DNA of 64,000 nt, taken from positions 7,708,461 through 7,772,460 of the forward strand of contig NC_011894.1 in assembly GCF_000022085.1 (NCBI RefSeq), given 5' to 3'. Each line of letters opens with the position of its first letter. Position 1 is the stretch's first letter. Under the pieces are notes generated by a model that did no database searches, was not told the DNA's origin, and was given only the letters and a program-made list of their open reading frames with translations. This document shows, piece by piece, positions 51,487-60,608 of the stretch. The stretch comes from Methylobacterium nodulans ORS 2060 (lineage in GTDB: Bacteria > Pseudomonadota > Alphaproteobacteria > Rhizobiales > Beijerinckiaceae). A program made the translations under genes and the position numbers.

Positions 51487-52338
51487 ATGGCGACCCACAC
51501 CAATGCGATGACCCAAGCTCCCCAGCCCTTCGGGACCTACGCCCCCACCGGCCTCGTCCGCTGGATCGTAGCCCGGACCCAGCGCCTGCCCGACGAGGAT
51601 TGGGGCGCGAGGCGGCTTGCCCTGATCCTGCGCCGCTGCGCGATCCGCCTGCTGCGTGGCCGGCCCCTCGATGTCGAGCGCTACGGCGCCCGCATGCGGC
51701 TGCATCCCTACAACAACAACTGCGAGAAGAAGGTGCTCTTCACCCCGCAGTTCTTCGATCCGGCGGAGCGCCGGCTCCTGGCGGAGCGGCTGCGGCCGGA
51801 TTGCGTCTTCATCGATGTCGGGGCGAATATCGGCGCCTATGCGCTGTTCGTGGCGGGCCTCAGCGGTCCGGCGGCGCGTATCCTGGCTGTCGAGCCCCAG
51901 CCCGACATCTTCGACAAGCTCACCTACAACATCGCCCAGAACCCCTTCGGCACCGTGAAGGCAGTGGCCTGCGCGGTGGCCGACAAGGCGGGTGAACTCA
52001 CCCTGTTCGTCGACCAGCGCAACAGCGGCGAATCGAGCCTCAAGGTGGTCGGCACCAACGAGGGCGCGGCGATCCGGGTCCCGGCCGTCACCCTCCTCGA
52101 ACTCGTGCGCAGCGAGAGCATCGACCGCATCGACGCGATCAAGCTCGACGTCGAGGGCGCCGAGGACCTGATCCTGGAGCCCTTCCTGCGCCAGGCGCCG
52201 CGCGTCCTGCATCCGAGCCTCATCATCCTGGAGGACGGCACGGACCTGTGGCAGACCGACCTCTCGGCCCTGCTCACCAGCCATGGCTACCGCCGCGTCG
52301 TGCGCACCCGGCTCAACCTGATCTTCGAGAAGGCGTGA
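51487..52338 (+). CDS. FkbM-family methyltransferase
   Basis: A 283-residue protein. The SAM-binding motif is DCVFIDVGANIGAYALFVAG (near 100-120), followed by ILAVEPQPDIFDKLTYNIAQ and the late FkbM motif DAIKLDVEGAEDLILEPFL. FkbM proteins O-methylate sugars or other small molecules, often in surface polysaccharide pathways. The start at 51487 follows GAGGCGCGGG; other in-frame starts exist up to 51400. It has no obvious pathway partners here. Confidence 0.82.
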   Translation: MATHTNAMTQAPQPFGTYAPTGLVRWIVARTQRLPDEDWGARRLALILRRCAIRLLRGRPLDVERYGARMRLHPYNNNCEKKVLFTPQFFDPAERRLLAERLRPDCVFIDVGANIGAYALFVAGLSGPAARILAVEPQPDIFDKLTYNIAQNPFGTVKAVACAVADKAGELTLFVDQRNSGESSLKVVGTNEGAAIRVPAVTLLELVRSESIDRIDAIKLDVEGAEDLILEPFLRQAPRVLHPSLIILEDGTDLWQTDLSALLTSHGYRRVVRTRLNLIFEKA

Positions 52339-52389
52339 GACGCCGCTCTGCCGTCCGCGCCGCCGGTCCGGAGCATCCAGCCCCGCCGG

Positions 52390-53100
52390 TCATGCCGTCA
52401 CGATCGGGATTTCCCGATCGATCGTGACCTCGTCCGGGTCGAGCCGGCACGCATACGCGACGGTCTCGACGCCCGCCGCCCGGGCGCGCCGGAACGCCGC
52501 CGCGAAGCCCGGATCGATATCGCCCGCCACGTCGAAGCGCGCGGCCCGCATCTGCACCACGACGATCAGCAGCGCCCGCCCGCCGCCCCGCACCACATCG
52601 GCGAGTTCGTCCATGTGGCGGGCGCTGCGGGCGGCGACGCAGTCGGGGAACTCGGCGAGCCCGGCCTCCCGCATCATGTGGCAGTTCTTCACCTCGACAT
52701 GGCAGGGACCCGCGGGGCCCTCGGCCAAAAAATCGACCCGGCTCGCCCGCCCGTAGCGCACCTCCGGCCGCAGGGTGGCCGCGCCGCTGAGCGGCGGCAG
52801 ACGGCCCTCCCGGAAGGCCTCCGCCACCAGCAGGTTCGGGCGCAGCGTGTTGATGCCCACCCATTGCGGTCCGCCCGGCAGGTCGGCCTGCACCATCTCC
52901 CAGGACCATGCGAGCTTGCGGGCCGGGTTGGTCGAGGCCGAGAGCAGCACCGGGCGTCCGGGGGCGATGAGCCCCAGCATCGTGCCCGGATTGGCGCAAT
53001 GCGCCGTGACCACGCGGCCATCGGCGAGTTCGACATCGGCGAGGAAGCGCTTGTAGCGGCGCACGAGCCGCCCCTCGGTCAGCGGGCTGGGGAAGCGCAC
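52390..53100 (-). CDS. sfsA: SfsA family protein (sugar fermentation stimulation homologue)
   Basis: A 236-residue protein from GTG 53100 (VRFPSPLTEGRLVRRYKRFL). Family motifs include VTAHCANPGTMLGL, QWVGINTLRPNLLVAEAF, SRVDFLAEG and CHVEVKNCHM, which carries residues of a nuclease-like fold. The start is chosen by family length; the frame extends further upstream without a clear ribosome binding site. The biochemical role is uncertain. It is divergent from the cinA-like gene. Confidence 0.88.
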   Translation of the reverse strand: MRFPSPLTEGRLVRRYKRFLADVELADGRVVTAHCANPGTMLGLIAPGRPVLLSASTNPARKLAWSWEMVQADLPGGPQWVGINTLRPNLLVAEAFREGRLPPLSGAATLRPEVRYGRASRVDFLAEGPAGPCHVEVKNCHMMREAGLAEFPDCVAARSARHMDELADVVRGGGRALLIVVVQMRAARFDVAGDIDPGFAAAFRRARAAGVETVAYACRLDPDEVTIDREIPIVTA

Positions 53101-53312
53101 GGGAGACGGATCGGCTGCGGCATCGGCCCCGCTTAGGGCCTGTCGGGCGTTTCCGGAAGCGCTGACAGGCACTCGGTCATGGCTGTGGCGGATATCCGGA
53201 CGGAGACAAGGTGCCGCTTCTCTCGGGTCTCCTCCGGCAGGGCTGCGGGTGCGGCGCGACGCTTGAGCCGGGCCAGCCGCCACGATAGAGCGGGACGATG
53301 GTCGGAGGCACG

Positions 53313-54065
53313 ATGAGCGACGACAACCCGATCCAGGTGACGGCCGCCGTGCTGGTCATCGGCGACGAGATCCTCTCGGGCCGGACCAAGGACAAGAACA
53401 TCGGCTACATCGCCGAGTACCTCACCGCCATCGGCATCGACCTGCGCGAGGTGCGGGTGGTCCCCGACATCGCCGAAGAGATCGTCGGCGCGCTGAACGC
53501 CCTGCGGACCCGCTACACCTACGTCTTCACGACCGGCGGGATCGGGCCGACCCATGACGACATCACGGCCGATTGCGTGGCGGCGGCCTTCGGCGTCGGC
53601 ATCGACGTCGATCCCCGGGCGCGGGCGATGCTGCTCGAACGCATCGCCGAGGCCGATCTCAACGAGGCCCGCCTGCGCATGGCGCGCATCCCGTTCGGGG
53701 CGGAGCTGATCGAGAATCCGATCTCGAAGGCACCGGGCTTCATGATCGGCAACGTGATCGTGATGGCGGGCGTGCCCGCGATCATGCAGGCGATGCTCGA
53801 TCGCGTCGCCCCGCGGCTGCGCACCGGCGCCCGGATGCTCGCCGAGACGATCGAGGCCGGCGCGCTGCCGGAGGGGGCCTATGCGTCCGGCCTCGCCGCC
53901 GTGGCGGCCCGTTTCCCGGGCGTGTCGATCGGCTCCTATCCGTCGGTGACGCCGCAGGGCTTCCGCAACCAGATCGTGGCACGCGGCACGGATGCGGCAC
54001 GCCTCGCGGCGGCGCGGGCGGAGATCGAGGGCTTGATCGCCCGGCTCCAGGCGGAGCAGGGGTGA
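53313..54065 (+). CDS. molybdopterin-binding / CinA N-domain protein
   Basis: A 250-residue protein with the MoCF-biosynthesis fold of the CinA N-terminal domain: [39 protein letters not shown] and [20 protein letters not shown]. It lacks the C-terminal nicotinamide-nucleotide deamidase domain of full CinA. GGAGG lies five bases before the ATG at 53313. Family members are linked to pyridine nucleotide repair. It is followed by gpt after 14 bases, so the two are probably cotranscribed. Confidence 0.85.
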   Translation: MSDDNPIQVTAAVLVIGDEILSGRTKDKNIGYIAEYLTAIGIDLREVRVVPDIAEEIVGALNALRTRYTYVFTTGGIGPTHDDITADCVAAAFGVGIDVDPRARAMLLERIAEADLNEARLRMARIPFGAELIENPISKAPGFMIGNVIVMAGVPAIMQAMLDRVAPRLRTGARMLAETIEAGALPEGAYASGLAAVAARFPGVSIGSYPSVTPQGFRNQIVARGTDAARLAAARAEIEGLIARLQAEQG

Positions 54066-54079
54066 GGGAGAGGCAGGCG

Positions 54080-54586
54080 ATGACGGCCGCGGGCGAGAAG
54101 GCGTTTCCGGTCTCCTGGGATCAGTTCCACCGCGACGCCCGGGCGCTGGCCTGGCGGCTCGCCGGAGCGGGGCCGTTCGAGGCGATCGTCTGCATCACCC
54201 GTGGCGGCCTCGTGCCGGCGGCGGTGGTGGCCCGCGAACTCGGCATCCGTCTCATCGAGACGGTCTGCATCGCGAGCTACCACGACTACCAGGAGCAGGG
54301 CGCCCTCACGGTGCTCAAGGACGTGGCCCCGAGCATCCGGGCCATCGGCGACGGCAGCGGCCGGGGCGTGCTCGTCGTCGACGACCTCACCGACACGGGC
54401 AAGACCGCGCAGGTGGTGCGCACCATGCTGCCGAACGCACATTTCGCCACGGTCTATGCCAAGCCCGCCGGCCGTCCCCTCATCGACACCTTCGTGACCG
54501 AGGTGAGCCAGGACACCTGGATCTATTTCCCCTGGGACATGGGCCTCGCCTACCAGGCCCCGATCCATCCGGGCACGTCCGGCTGA
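54080..54586 (+). CDS. gpt: xanthine-guanine phosphoribosyltransferase
   Basis: A 168-residue purine salvage enzyme that joins PRPP to xanthine, guanine or hypoxanthine. The PRPP motif is [13 protein letters not shown] (near 99-111), preceded by the ITRGGLVPA loop and the flexible region [13 protein letters not shown]. The length is normal for Gpt. AGGCAGGCG precedes the ATG at 54080. It is cytoplasmic or membrane-associated. Confidence 0.9.
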   Translation: MTAAGEKAFPVSWDQFHRDARALAWRLAGAGPFEAIVCITRGGLVPAAVVARELGIRLIETVCIASYHDYQEQGALTVLKDVAPSIRAIGDGSGRGVLVVDDLTDTGKTAQVVRTMLPNAHFATVYAKPAGRPLIDTFVTEVSQDTWIYFPWDMGLAYQAPIHPGTSG

Positions 54587-54676
54587 GGGGGGCGGCGCCC
54601 GCCTGGGTGAACGCAAGCGTCTCGCAATCGTTGGGGAGGGGACGAAGGACACTCCCCAGCAGGACGGAGACGCGAC

Positions 54677-55675
54677 ATGGTCCACACCCACAAGCCCCTC
54701 GACCAGCAGGTGATCGTGATCACGGGAGCGTCGAGCGGCATCGGGCTCGCGACGGCGCGCATGGCCGCGCGGGAGGGCGCCCGGGTGGTGATGGGCGCCC
54801 GCAACGCCGAGGCGCTGGCCGCGATTCAGGAGGATATCGAGCGCGAGGGCGGCCAGGCCACCCATGCGGTCTGCGATGTCGGGCGGCGCGAGGACGTGCG
54901 GGCGCTGGCCGACACGGCGATCGAGCGCTTCGGCGGCTTCGATACCTGGGTGAACGATGCGGGCATCTCGATCTTCGGCCGCCTGGAGGAGGTGAGCGAC
55001 GAGGACAGCGAGCGCCTGTTCCGGACCAACTTCTGGGGCACGGTCCATGGCTCGCTCGTGGCGGTGCCGCACCTGAAGCGGCACGGCGGGGCTCTCATCA
55101 ATGTCGGCAGCATCGCCTCCGACATGGCGATCCCGCTCCAGGCCATGTACTCGGCGAGCAAGCACGCGATCCGCGGCTTCACGGACGGGCTGCGCGCGGA
55201 ACTGGAGATGGAAGGCGCGCCGGTCTCGGTGACGCTGATCAAGCCCGGCTCGATCGATACGCCCCTGCCGCATCATGCCCGCAACTACATGGACCGCGAG
55301 CCGCAGCTGCCGCCGCCGGTCTATCATCCGGACGAGGTCGCCCGCGCCATCCTGCACGCGGCCGTGCACCCGCATCGCGAGATCTATGTGGGCGGCGGCG
55401 GACGGGTGCTGACCGGCTTCAAGAAGATGGCGCCGCAGGCTTTCGACCGGCTCGGCGCCGTGATGTCCCGTGCGCAGCGGAGCGCCGAGCCTCCGCGCGA
55501 TCCGCAGGGCGCGCTGCACCAGCCGGGGCCCGACGGCCATGTCCGCGGCAGCTATCCGGGCTACGTGCGGCGCACCAGCACCTACACGCGCGCGCAGCTC
55601 CATCCGCTCACGACGAGCGCCGTGGTGGCGGGGGTGGGGCTCGCCGCCGCGGCGCTGATGAGGCGGCGGGCCTGA
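54677..55675 (+). CDS. SDR-family oxidoreductase with C-terminal tail
   Basis: A 332-residue short-chain dehydrogenase. The cofactor motif VIVITGASSGIGLATARMAA is near 17-36, NDAG follows near 95, and the active site is YSASKHAIRGFTDGLRAELE. The C-terminal 70 residues extend beyond a normal SDR and end in a hydrophobic stretch (TSAVVAGVGLAAAALMRRRA) that may anchor it to the membrane. GGACGGAGACGCGAC precedes the ATG. The substrate is unknown. Confidence 0.87.
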   Translation: MVHTHKPLDQQVIVITGASSGIGLATARMAAREGARVVMGARNAEALAAIQEDIEREGGQATHAVCDVGRREDVRALADTAIERFGGFDTWVNDAGISIFGRLEEVSDEDSERLFRTNFWGTVHGSLVAVPHLKRHGGALINVGSIASDMAIPLQAMYSASKHAIRGFTDGLRAELEMEGAPVSVTLIKPGSIDTPLPHHARNYMDREPQLPPPVYHPDEVARAILHAAVHPHREIYVGGGGRVLTGFKKMAPQAFDRLGAVMSRAQRSAEPPRDPQGALHQPGPDGHVRGSYPGYVRRTSTYTRAQLHPLTTSAVVAGVGLAAAALMRRRA

Positions 55676-55738
55676 GGGTCCGCCGATCGCCGCACCCGGC
55701 TGCGCCGCGCGGCGGCTGCATCATCTCCCGGAGGACGC

Positions 55739-56284
55739 ATGAAGCACCCGTCCCCGATGCGAAGCCGCCCCGCCCCCGGATCGATGCGCGAACCCTCCTG
55801 TCTCCATCGGCAGAGGGGAACCGCGCGTCTCGGGCCGGTGGGGTCCCGGCACGGAACGCCGGCGCTTGCCGCCCTGCTTCTCACCCTGCTCCCGGCCCTG
55901 GCACCCGCCACGATCGAGGGCGACGCGATCCCGGAGCCGCTCGCGGGCGCACGCGGCGATCCGGTCCGCGGCCGGGCCATCGCCACCGATCCGCGCCGCG
56001 GCCTGTGCACGCTCTGCCATGCGGGGCTCGGCGGCCGGGCCGAGGGCGATGTCGGGCCGAACCTCGCCAGGGTTGGCGCGCGGCTCACGCCGGGCCAGCT
56101 GCGCCTGCGGCTGGTGGATGGCCGCGTCTTGAATCCGGACACGATCATGCCCTCGTATTACCGCGTCGAGGGGTTGACCCGGGTCGGCGCCGCCTGGCGC
56201 GGCAAGCCGATCCTGGAGGCGGACGAGATCGAGGACGTGATCGCCTATCTGGCGACGCTCCGCGGCGAAGGGGAGACGCGATGA
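55739..56284 (+). CDS. soxX: sulfur-oxidation cytochrome c SoxX
   Basis: The c-type cytochrome partner of SoxA in the periplasmic thiosulfate-oxidising complex. Heme attachment is C90-TLC-H94 (LCTLCHAGLGG) and a methionine ligand is likely in DTIMPSYYRV. The signal-like segment (PALAALLLTLLPALAPA) begins only at residue 41, so the true start may be downstream of the ATG at 55739, for example at codon 16. The stop overlaps the soxY start as ATGA. Confidence 0.85.
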   Translation: MKHPSPMRSRPAPGSMREPSCLHRQRGTARLGPVGSRHGTPALAALLLTLLPALAPATIEGDAIPEPLAGARGDPVRGRAIATDPRRGLCTLCHAGLGGRAEGDVGPNLARVGARLTPGQLRLRLVDGRVLNPDTIMPSYYRVEGLTRVGAAWRGKPILEADEIEDVIAYLATLRGEGETR

Positions 56285-56742
56285 CGGGGCCGGACCGGCG
56301 GAGCTTTCTCGCGGGGGGCGCGGGTCTCCTGGCCGTGGCGCTGGTGCGCCCGGCCGAGGCGGTCGAGCGCCCGCCGCGCGAGCCCACCGAGGCCGCGATC
56401 CGGCGCTTCGCCGGAGACGCGCCGATCCATCCCGGCCGCGTGGCGCTGGATTTGCCCCCGCTCGTCGAGAACGGCAACGCCGTGCCGCTTACCGTGACCG
56501 TCGAGAGCCCGATGAGTGCGGCCGACCATGTCCGGCGCATCGCCGTCTTCAACGACAAGAACCCGCAGCCGAACGTGCTCACCGTGCATCTCGGGCCGCG
56601 CGCCGGCCGGGCCGCAATCTCGACGCGCATCCGGCTCGCGGATTCCCAGACCGTGACGGCGATCGCCGAGATGAGCGACGGCACCTACTGGTCGGCCACC
56701 GCCGACGCGATCGTGACGCTCGCCGCCTGCGTGGAGGGATGA
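56281..56742 (+). CDS. soxY: sulfur carrier protein SoxY
   Basis: A 153-residue periplasmic carrier. A twin-arginine signal (DRRSFLAGGAGLLAVALV) is at the N-terminus. The substrate is carried on a cysteine in a flexible C-terminal tail; here the tail is LAACVEG, a variant of the GGCGG type. The body has the Ig-like segments PLTVTVESPMSAADHVRRIA and FNDKNPQPNVLTVHLGPRAG. It is translationally coupled to soxX and followed after three bases by soxZ. Confidence 0.92.
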   Translation: MTGPDRRSFLAGGAGLLAVALVRPAEAVERPPREPTEAAIRRFAGDAPIHPGRVALDLPPLVENGNAVPLTVTVESPMSAADHVRRIAVFNDKNPQPNVLTVHLGPRAGRAAISTRIRLADSQTVTAIAEMSDGTYWSATADAIVTLAACVEG

Positions 56743-56745
56743 CGC

Positions 56746-57066
56746 GTGGCCCGCAGCCTCATCAACGTGCCGAAGACCGCCAGGGCCGGCAGCGTCATCG
56801 AGATCAAGACGCTGATCTCGCACCCGATGGAGACCGGCTATCGTCCCGGTCCGGACGGGCGCCTCGTGCCGCGCAACATCGTCACGGAGTTCGTCTGCCG
56901 GTATGAGGGCGAGGAGATCTTCCGCGCCGATCTCTACCCGGCGAGTTCCGCCAATCCCTACCTGACCTTCACCACCCTGGCGACGCGGAGCGGCACTCTC
57001 ACCTTCACCTGGAGCGGCGATAACGGCTTCTCGCAGACGGAGAGTGCCACGATCGAGGTGACCTGA
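56746..57066 (+). CDS. soxZ: sulfur carrier chaperone SoxZ
   Basis: A 106-residue cytoplasm-made partner that forms the SoxYZ heterodimer. It starts at GTG 56746 (MARSLINVPKTARAGSVIEI). The typical motif ISHPMETGYRP is at about 24-34, and the C-terminus has FTWSGDNGFSQTESATIEV. No signal peptide of its own is present; export occurs with SoxY. It is followed by soxA after one base. Confidence 0.94.
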   Translation: MARSLINVPKTARAGSVIEIKTLISHPMETGYRPGPDGRLVPRNIVTEFVCRYEGEEIFRADLYPASSANPYLTFTTLATRSGTLTFTWSGDNGFSQTESATIEVT

Positions 57067-57067
57067 G

Positions 57068-57844
57068 GTGTCGAGCCGCCGCGGGCTCGCCCTTGCGCTC
57101 CTGGCGATCTGCTGCGCGCCGCTTGCCGCCGAGGAGATCCCGCCCGCCGCGCGCCGCTCCGGCTTCGACCAGATGACGCCGGAGCTGCGGGCCATGCAGC
57201 AGGACGACGCCGCCAATCCGGGCGTGCTCTGGGCCGCGGATGGGCTCGATGCCTGGGCGGCACCGGCCTCCTCCGGCCGGCCCTCCTGCGCGGGCTGCCA
57301 CGGCGACATCACGGCGATGCGCGGGGTCGCCGCCCGCTACCCGGCCTGGGACGAGACCGAGGGCCGGCCGGTCGATCTCGCCGGACGCATCGACCTCTGC
57401 CGCATCCGCCACCAGGGCGAGGCGCCGCTTCCCCGCGAGAGCCGCCCGCTCCTCGCCCTCACCGCCGCGGTGGCGATGCAGTCGCGCGGGATGCCGGTGG
57501 CGCCGCCCGCCGATCCGCGTCTCGATGCGGCGCGCGCGGAGGGCCGCGCCCTCTTCACCCGGCGCATGGGCCAGCTCGACCTGTCCTGCGCGGGCTGCCA
57601 CGACGCCCATTGGGGCCGTCATCTCGGGGCCGGCATCATCCCGCAGGGCCATCCGAACGGCTATCCGCTCTATCGGCTCGAATGGCAGGATCTCGGCTCG
57701 TTCCAGCGCCGCCTGCGCAACTGCCTCGTCGGCATGCGGGCGGAACCCTACCCGGCCGGCGCGCCGGAGGCGGTGGCGCTCGAACTCTACCTGATGCAGA
57801 GGGCGGCGGGGCTCCCCGTGGAAGCGCCGGCCGTGCGGCCGTGA
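57068..57844 (+). CDS. soxA: sulfur-oxidation diheme cytochrome c SoxA
   Basis: A 258-residue periplasmic cytochrome that, with SoxX, joins thiosulfate to SoxY. The signal peptide is SSRRGLALALLAICCAPLAA. Two heme sites are visible: C74-AGC-H78 and C174-AGC-H178, making it a diheme form. The active-site Cys is C219 in RLRNCLVGMRAEPY. GTG start at 57068. No soxB follows; the gene ends in a region of palindromic repeats. Confidence 0.92.
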   Translation: MSSRRGLALALLAICCAPLAAEEIPPAARRSGFDQMTPELRAMQQDDAANPGVLWAADGLDAWAAPASSGRPSCAGCHGDITAMRGVAARYPAWDETEGRPVDLAGRIDLCRIRHQGEAPLPRESRPLLALTAAVAMQSRGMPVAPPADPRLDAARAEGRALFTRRMGQLDLSCAGCHDAHWGRHLGAGIIPQGHPNGYPLYRLEWQDLGSFQRRLRNCLVGMRAEPYPAGAPEAVALELYLMQRAAGLPVEAPAVRP

Positions 57845-57924
57845 CGCCCTGGGGCACCCAGGCTGGGATTTCGGCCTTGACGGACAGGCGGATCGTCCTG
57901 CGGCAGGTCGGTGTCTGGCAGGCA

Positions 57925-58085
57925 CGACATCCCTCATGCTGAGGTGCTGCGGCTTTGCCGCAGCCTCGAAGCACCCCTGAACGGCGATCCTGGCAACAGG
58001 GCTGATTGGACGACCGCTCCCGGGTGCTTCGAGGCTTGCTGAACAAGCACCTCGGCATGAGGGATATCGTGCCTGCCAGATCTGC
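57925..58085. repeat. two inverted copies of a palindromic interspersed repeat
   Basis: The unit is CCTCATGCTGAGGTGC, a variable middle, then GCCTCGAAGCACCCCTGAAC. One copy lies at about 57930-57985 and the reverse copy at about 58022-58066, with CTGCCAGATCTG-like flanks. The two face each other between soxA and the GIY-YIG gene. Confidence 0.75.
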
Positions 58086-58111
58086 CCTTCAGGAGACCCC
58101 GCCCCGAACGA

Positions 58112-58426
58112 CTACGAGTTGCGCTGGGGCATATCCCTCGCACCTGGTCGTTGCGCGAGCCTCTGCACCGTTTTCCAGTCGCCCCGGATGAGGGCTTCCT
58201 TCTTGGCGCGGCTCCAGCCCTTGATCCGGCGCTCGGCCTCAATCGCATCGGTGATCCGGTCGAACTGCTCCGCGTAGACCAGCGTCACCGGCCGGCGCGC
58301 ATGCGTGTAGCCGAGAAAGGCACCGGACTGGTGTTCGCCCATCCGCTTGTCGAGTGTCTGTCCTCGCGCTGAGCCGACATAGAAGCTGCCGTCGGAGCAG
58401 CGAAGGATGTACACGAAGGCGTTCAT
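58112..58426 (-). CDS. GIY-YIG nuclease family protein
   Basis: A 104-residue single-domain protein from ATG 58426. The signature is FVYILRCSDGSFYVGSARG (Y-I and Y-V-G pair), followed by R31 and H34 in LDKRMGEHQSG, Y in PVTLVYAEQF and E in ERRIKGWSRAKKEALI. This is the compact UPF0213/YhbQ-like type. It is surrounded on both sides by palindromic repeats and may have moved with them. Confidence 0.85.
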   Translation of the reverse strand: MNAFVYILRCSDGSFYVGSARGQTLDKRMGEHQSGAFLGYTHARRPVTLVYAEQFDRITDAIEAERRIKGWSRAKKEALIRGDWKTVQRLAQRPGARDMPQRNS

Positions 58427-58484
58427 GCAGGGGCCCCGGACAATTCTGCGAGGCAGGTGTCCTAAAGGCAGCACAATATGGCAA

Positions 58485-58832
58485 CCGCAGCATTCCTCAT
58501 GCTGAGGTGCTGGCGATCGAAGATCGCGTAGCCTCTGGCCGGCATCAGCCGGCACGCAGCCAAGAGCGGCTGTCCAAGACCGTCCTGCGCCTTGGAGCAG
58601 TGTTCAGGGGTGCTTCGAGGCCCGCTGCGCGGGCACCTCAGCATGAGGGATGTCGCGCCTGCCAGATCTGTGCTTATCAAGGAAACATGATCTTCTATTA
58701 TCGATCTGGCATTGCAGATTATCTCGTGAGCAACTCGGCTTCTGGCGAATTCAACGCCCCTCATGCTGAGGTGCCCGCGCAGCGGGCCTCGAAGCACCCC
58801 TGAACGGCGATCCCGGGCAGCGGCGCCGATCG
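58485..58832. repeat. three further copies of the palindromic repeat
   Basis: A partial copy with CTCATGCTGAGGTGC lies at about 58495-58515, a reverse copy at about 58608-58652, and a forward copy at about 58759-58812. The last two are nearly complete and share CGCGCAGCGGGC in the loop arms. No gene lies in 58427-58855. Confidence 0.75.
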
Positions 58833-58855
58833 TGTTCACGAAACCGGATCGCGCC

Positions 58856-59860
58856 TCACAGCCACCCGACCGCCCGGAACCGCCGGTACAGGAAAAGGCA
58901 GGTCATCAGGATCGCGGCCAGCACCGCGAAGTAGCCGTATTGCAGCTCGAGCTCCGGCATGTTCTTGAAGTTCATGCCGTAGATGCCCGCCACCGCCGTC
59001 GGCACGGCCAGGATCGCCGCCCAGGCGGCGAGGCGGCGCGCGATATGCGTCTGCTGGGTCTGGCCGATCATCAGGCTCGCCTCGAAGGCGAAGGCCAGCA
59101 CCTCGCGCAGGGCATCGATCTCCTCCTGGACGCGCCGGATGTGGTCGGACACGTCCCGGAACAGCACCTGCATGTGCTCGTCGATGGCCACCGTCTCGGC
59201 ATGTTCGAGCTTGCGGCAGACCTCTACCAGCGGGACGACGGCGGTGCGCAGGCGCAGGAGGTCGCGGCGGAGCATGTAGAGCCGCTCGATCTCCGCCTGC
59301 TCCAATTCGCGGGTGAGGACCTTGTCCTCGATCGCCTCGACCTCGTCGTGGATCGCCTCGATCACGGGCCTGTAATCGTCCACAATATAGTCGAGGAGAG
59401 CATACAGCATGTAGTGCTCGCCCTGGGCGAGCGTGGTCGGGCAGGCTTCGCAGCGCTGGCGCACCGCCGCGTAGGAGCTCGATGCTCCGTGCCGCACCGT
59501 CACCACGTAGCCGCGTCCGAGGAAGACGTGGGTCTCGCCGAAGGCGATGCGCCGCTCGATGAGCTGGGCGGTGCGCGCGACGACGAAGAGCCCGCTCCCG
59601 TACTGCTCCACTTTCGGGCGCTGGTGCGCCTTGCCCGCATCCTCGATGGCGAGGGGATGGAGGTCGAACTGCGCCTGCACTTGGTGCAGCAGGGCGTCCG
59701 AGGGTTCGTAGAGGCCGATCCAGACGACGTGGCCCGGCTTGCGCGCCCAGGTCCCCGCCTCCGCGACCGAGGTTTCGGCGATGCGCCGTCCGGCCGCGTA
59801 GACGGCCGCGGCGACGACGCCGGAGGCCGGAGGCGGGACGGGCGGCGTGGGTGCGAGCAT
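58856..59860 (-). CDS. CorA-family magnesium/cobalt transporter
   Basis: A 334-residue inner-membrane channel. The large cytoplasmic N-domain contains a long helix region (RELEQAEIERLYMLRRDLLR; EVLAFAFEASLMIGQTQ). Two C-terminal helices follow: LAAWAAILAVPTAVAGIYGM and YGYFAVLAAILMTCLFLYR, with the family motif YGMNF between them. The start at 59860 gives MLAPTPPVPPPASG. It is divergent from the nitrile hydratase operon, with 118 bases between. Confidence 0.9.
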   Translation of the reverse strand: MLAPTPPVPPPASGVVAAAVYAAGRRIAETSVAEAGTWARKPGHVVWIGLYEPSDALLHQVQAQFDLHPLAIEDAGKAHQRPKVEQYGSGLFVVARTAQLIERRIAFGETHVFLGRGYVVTVRHGASSSYAAVRQRCEACPTTLAQGEHYMLYALLDYIVDDYRPVIEAIHDEVEAIEDKVLTRELEQAEIERLYMLRRDLLRLRTAVVPLVEVCRKLEHAETVAIDEHMQVLFRDVSDHIRRVQEEIDALREVLAFAFEASLMIGQTQQTHIARRLAAWAAILAVPTAVAGIYGMNFKNMPELELQYGYFAVLAAILMTCLFLYRRFRAVGWL

Positions 59861-59978
59861 GGTGCATCCCCGATCATGGGCTGCCGCAGAGTGACCCCGG
59901 ATCGCCCCGTTGCACAACGGGAATCGCGACGTGACGGGAGGCCGGCGCCGGTCTAATCCTTCGCGCGGGAGAGCCGGC

Positions 59979-60608
59979 ATGACGGATCACGACCACCCGC
60001 ACCATCACGGCAGCGAATTGTCGCCCATGGAGCTGCGGGTGCGGGCCCTCGAATCCATCCTCGTCGAGAAGGGCTATGTGGATCCGGCGGCCCTCGACGT
60101 GCTGATCGAGACCTACGAGACCAGGATCGGCCCGCGCAACGGCGCCAAGGTGGTGGCGCGGGCCTGGATCGATCCGGCCTATCGCGCGCGGCTCCTCGAC
60201 GATGCCACGGCGGCGATCCGCGAACTCGGCTTCGGCGGACGCGGCGGCGAGCACATGATGGTGGTCGCCAACACGCCCGAGGAGCACAACCTCGTCGTCT
60301 GTACCCTGTGCTCCTGCTATCCCTGGCCGGTCCTCGGCCTGCCGCCCGTCTGGTACAAGTCGCCGCCCTACCGCTCGCGGGCGGTGATCGACCCGCGCGG
60401 CGTGTTGCGCGAATTCGGCGTGGACCTGCCCGAGACGACGCGCATCCGCGTCTGGGATTCGACCGCGGAACTCCGCTACATGGTGCTGCCGATGCGCCCG
60501 GCCGGCAGCGAGCATCTCGACGAGGCGGCGCTCGCCGACCTCGTCACCCGCGATTCCATGATCGGCACGGGGCTTCCCCTCTCTCCGGACCAAGTGGTGC
60601 GCGCATGA
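59979..60608 (+). CDS. nthA: cobalt-type nitrile hydratase subunit alpha
   Basis: A 209-residue subunit that carries the metal of nitrile hydratase, which converts nitriles to amides. The metal motif is C108-T-L-C111-S-C113 ([18 protein letters not shown]); Thr at the second position is typical of the cobalt form. The N-terminus is His-rich ([14 protein letters not shown]). The start at 59979 follows GGGAGAGCCGGC. The stop overlaps the start of the beta gene (ATGA), giving coupled translation. Confidence 0.93.
   Translation: MTDHDHPHHHGSELSPMELRVRALESILVEKGYVDPAALDVLIETYETRIGPRNGAKVVARAWIDPAYRARLLDDATAAIRELGFGGRGGEHMMVVANTPEEHNLVVCTLCSCYPWPVLGLPPVWYKSPPYRSRAVIDPRGVLREFGVDLPETTRIRVWDSTAELRYMVLPMRPAGSEHLDEAALADLVTRDSMIGTGLPLSPDQVVRA

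Noticed and set aside
53936..55603. A 555-codon minus-strand frame across cinA-like, gpt and SDR genes
   Set aside because: It crosses three well-supported plus-strand genes and has no recognisable motif.
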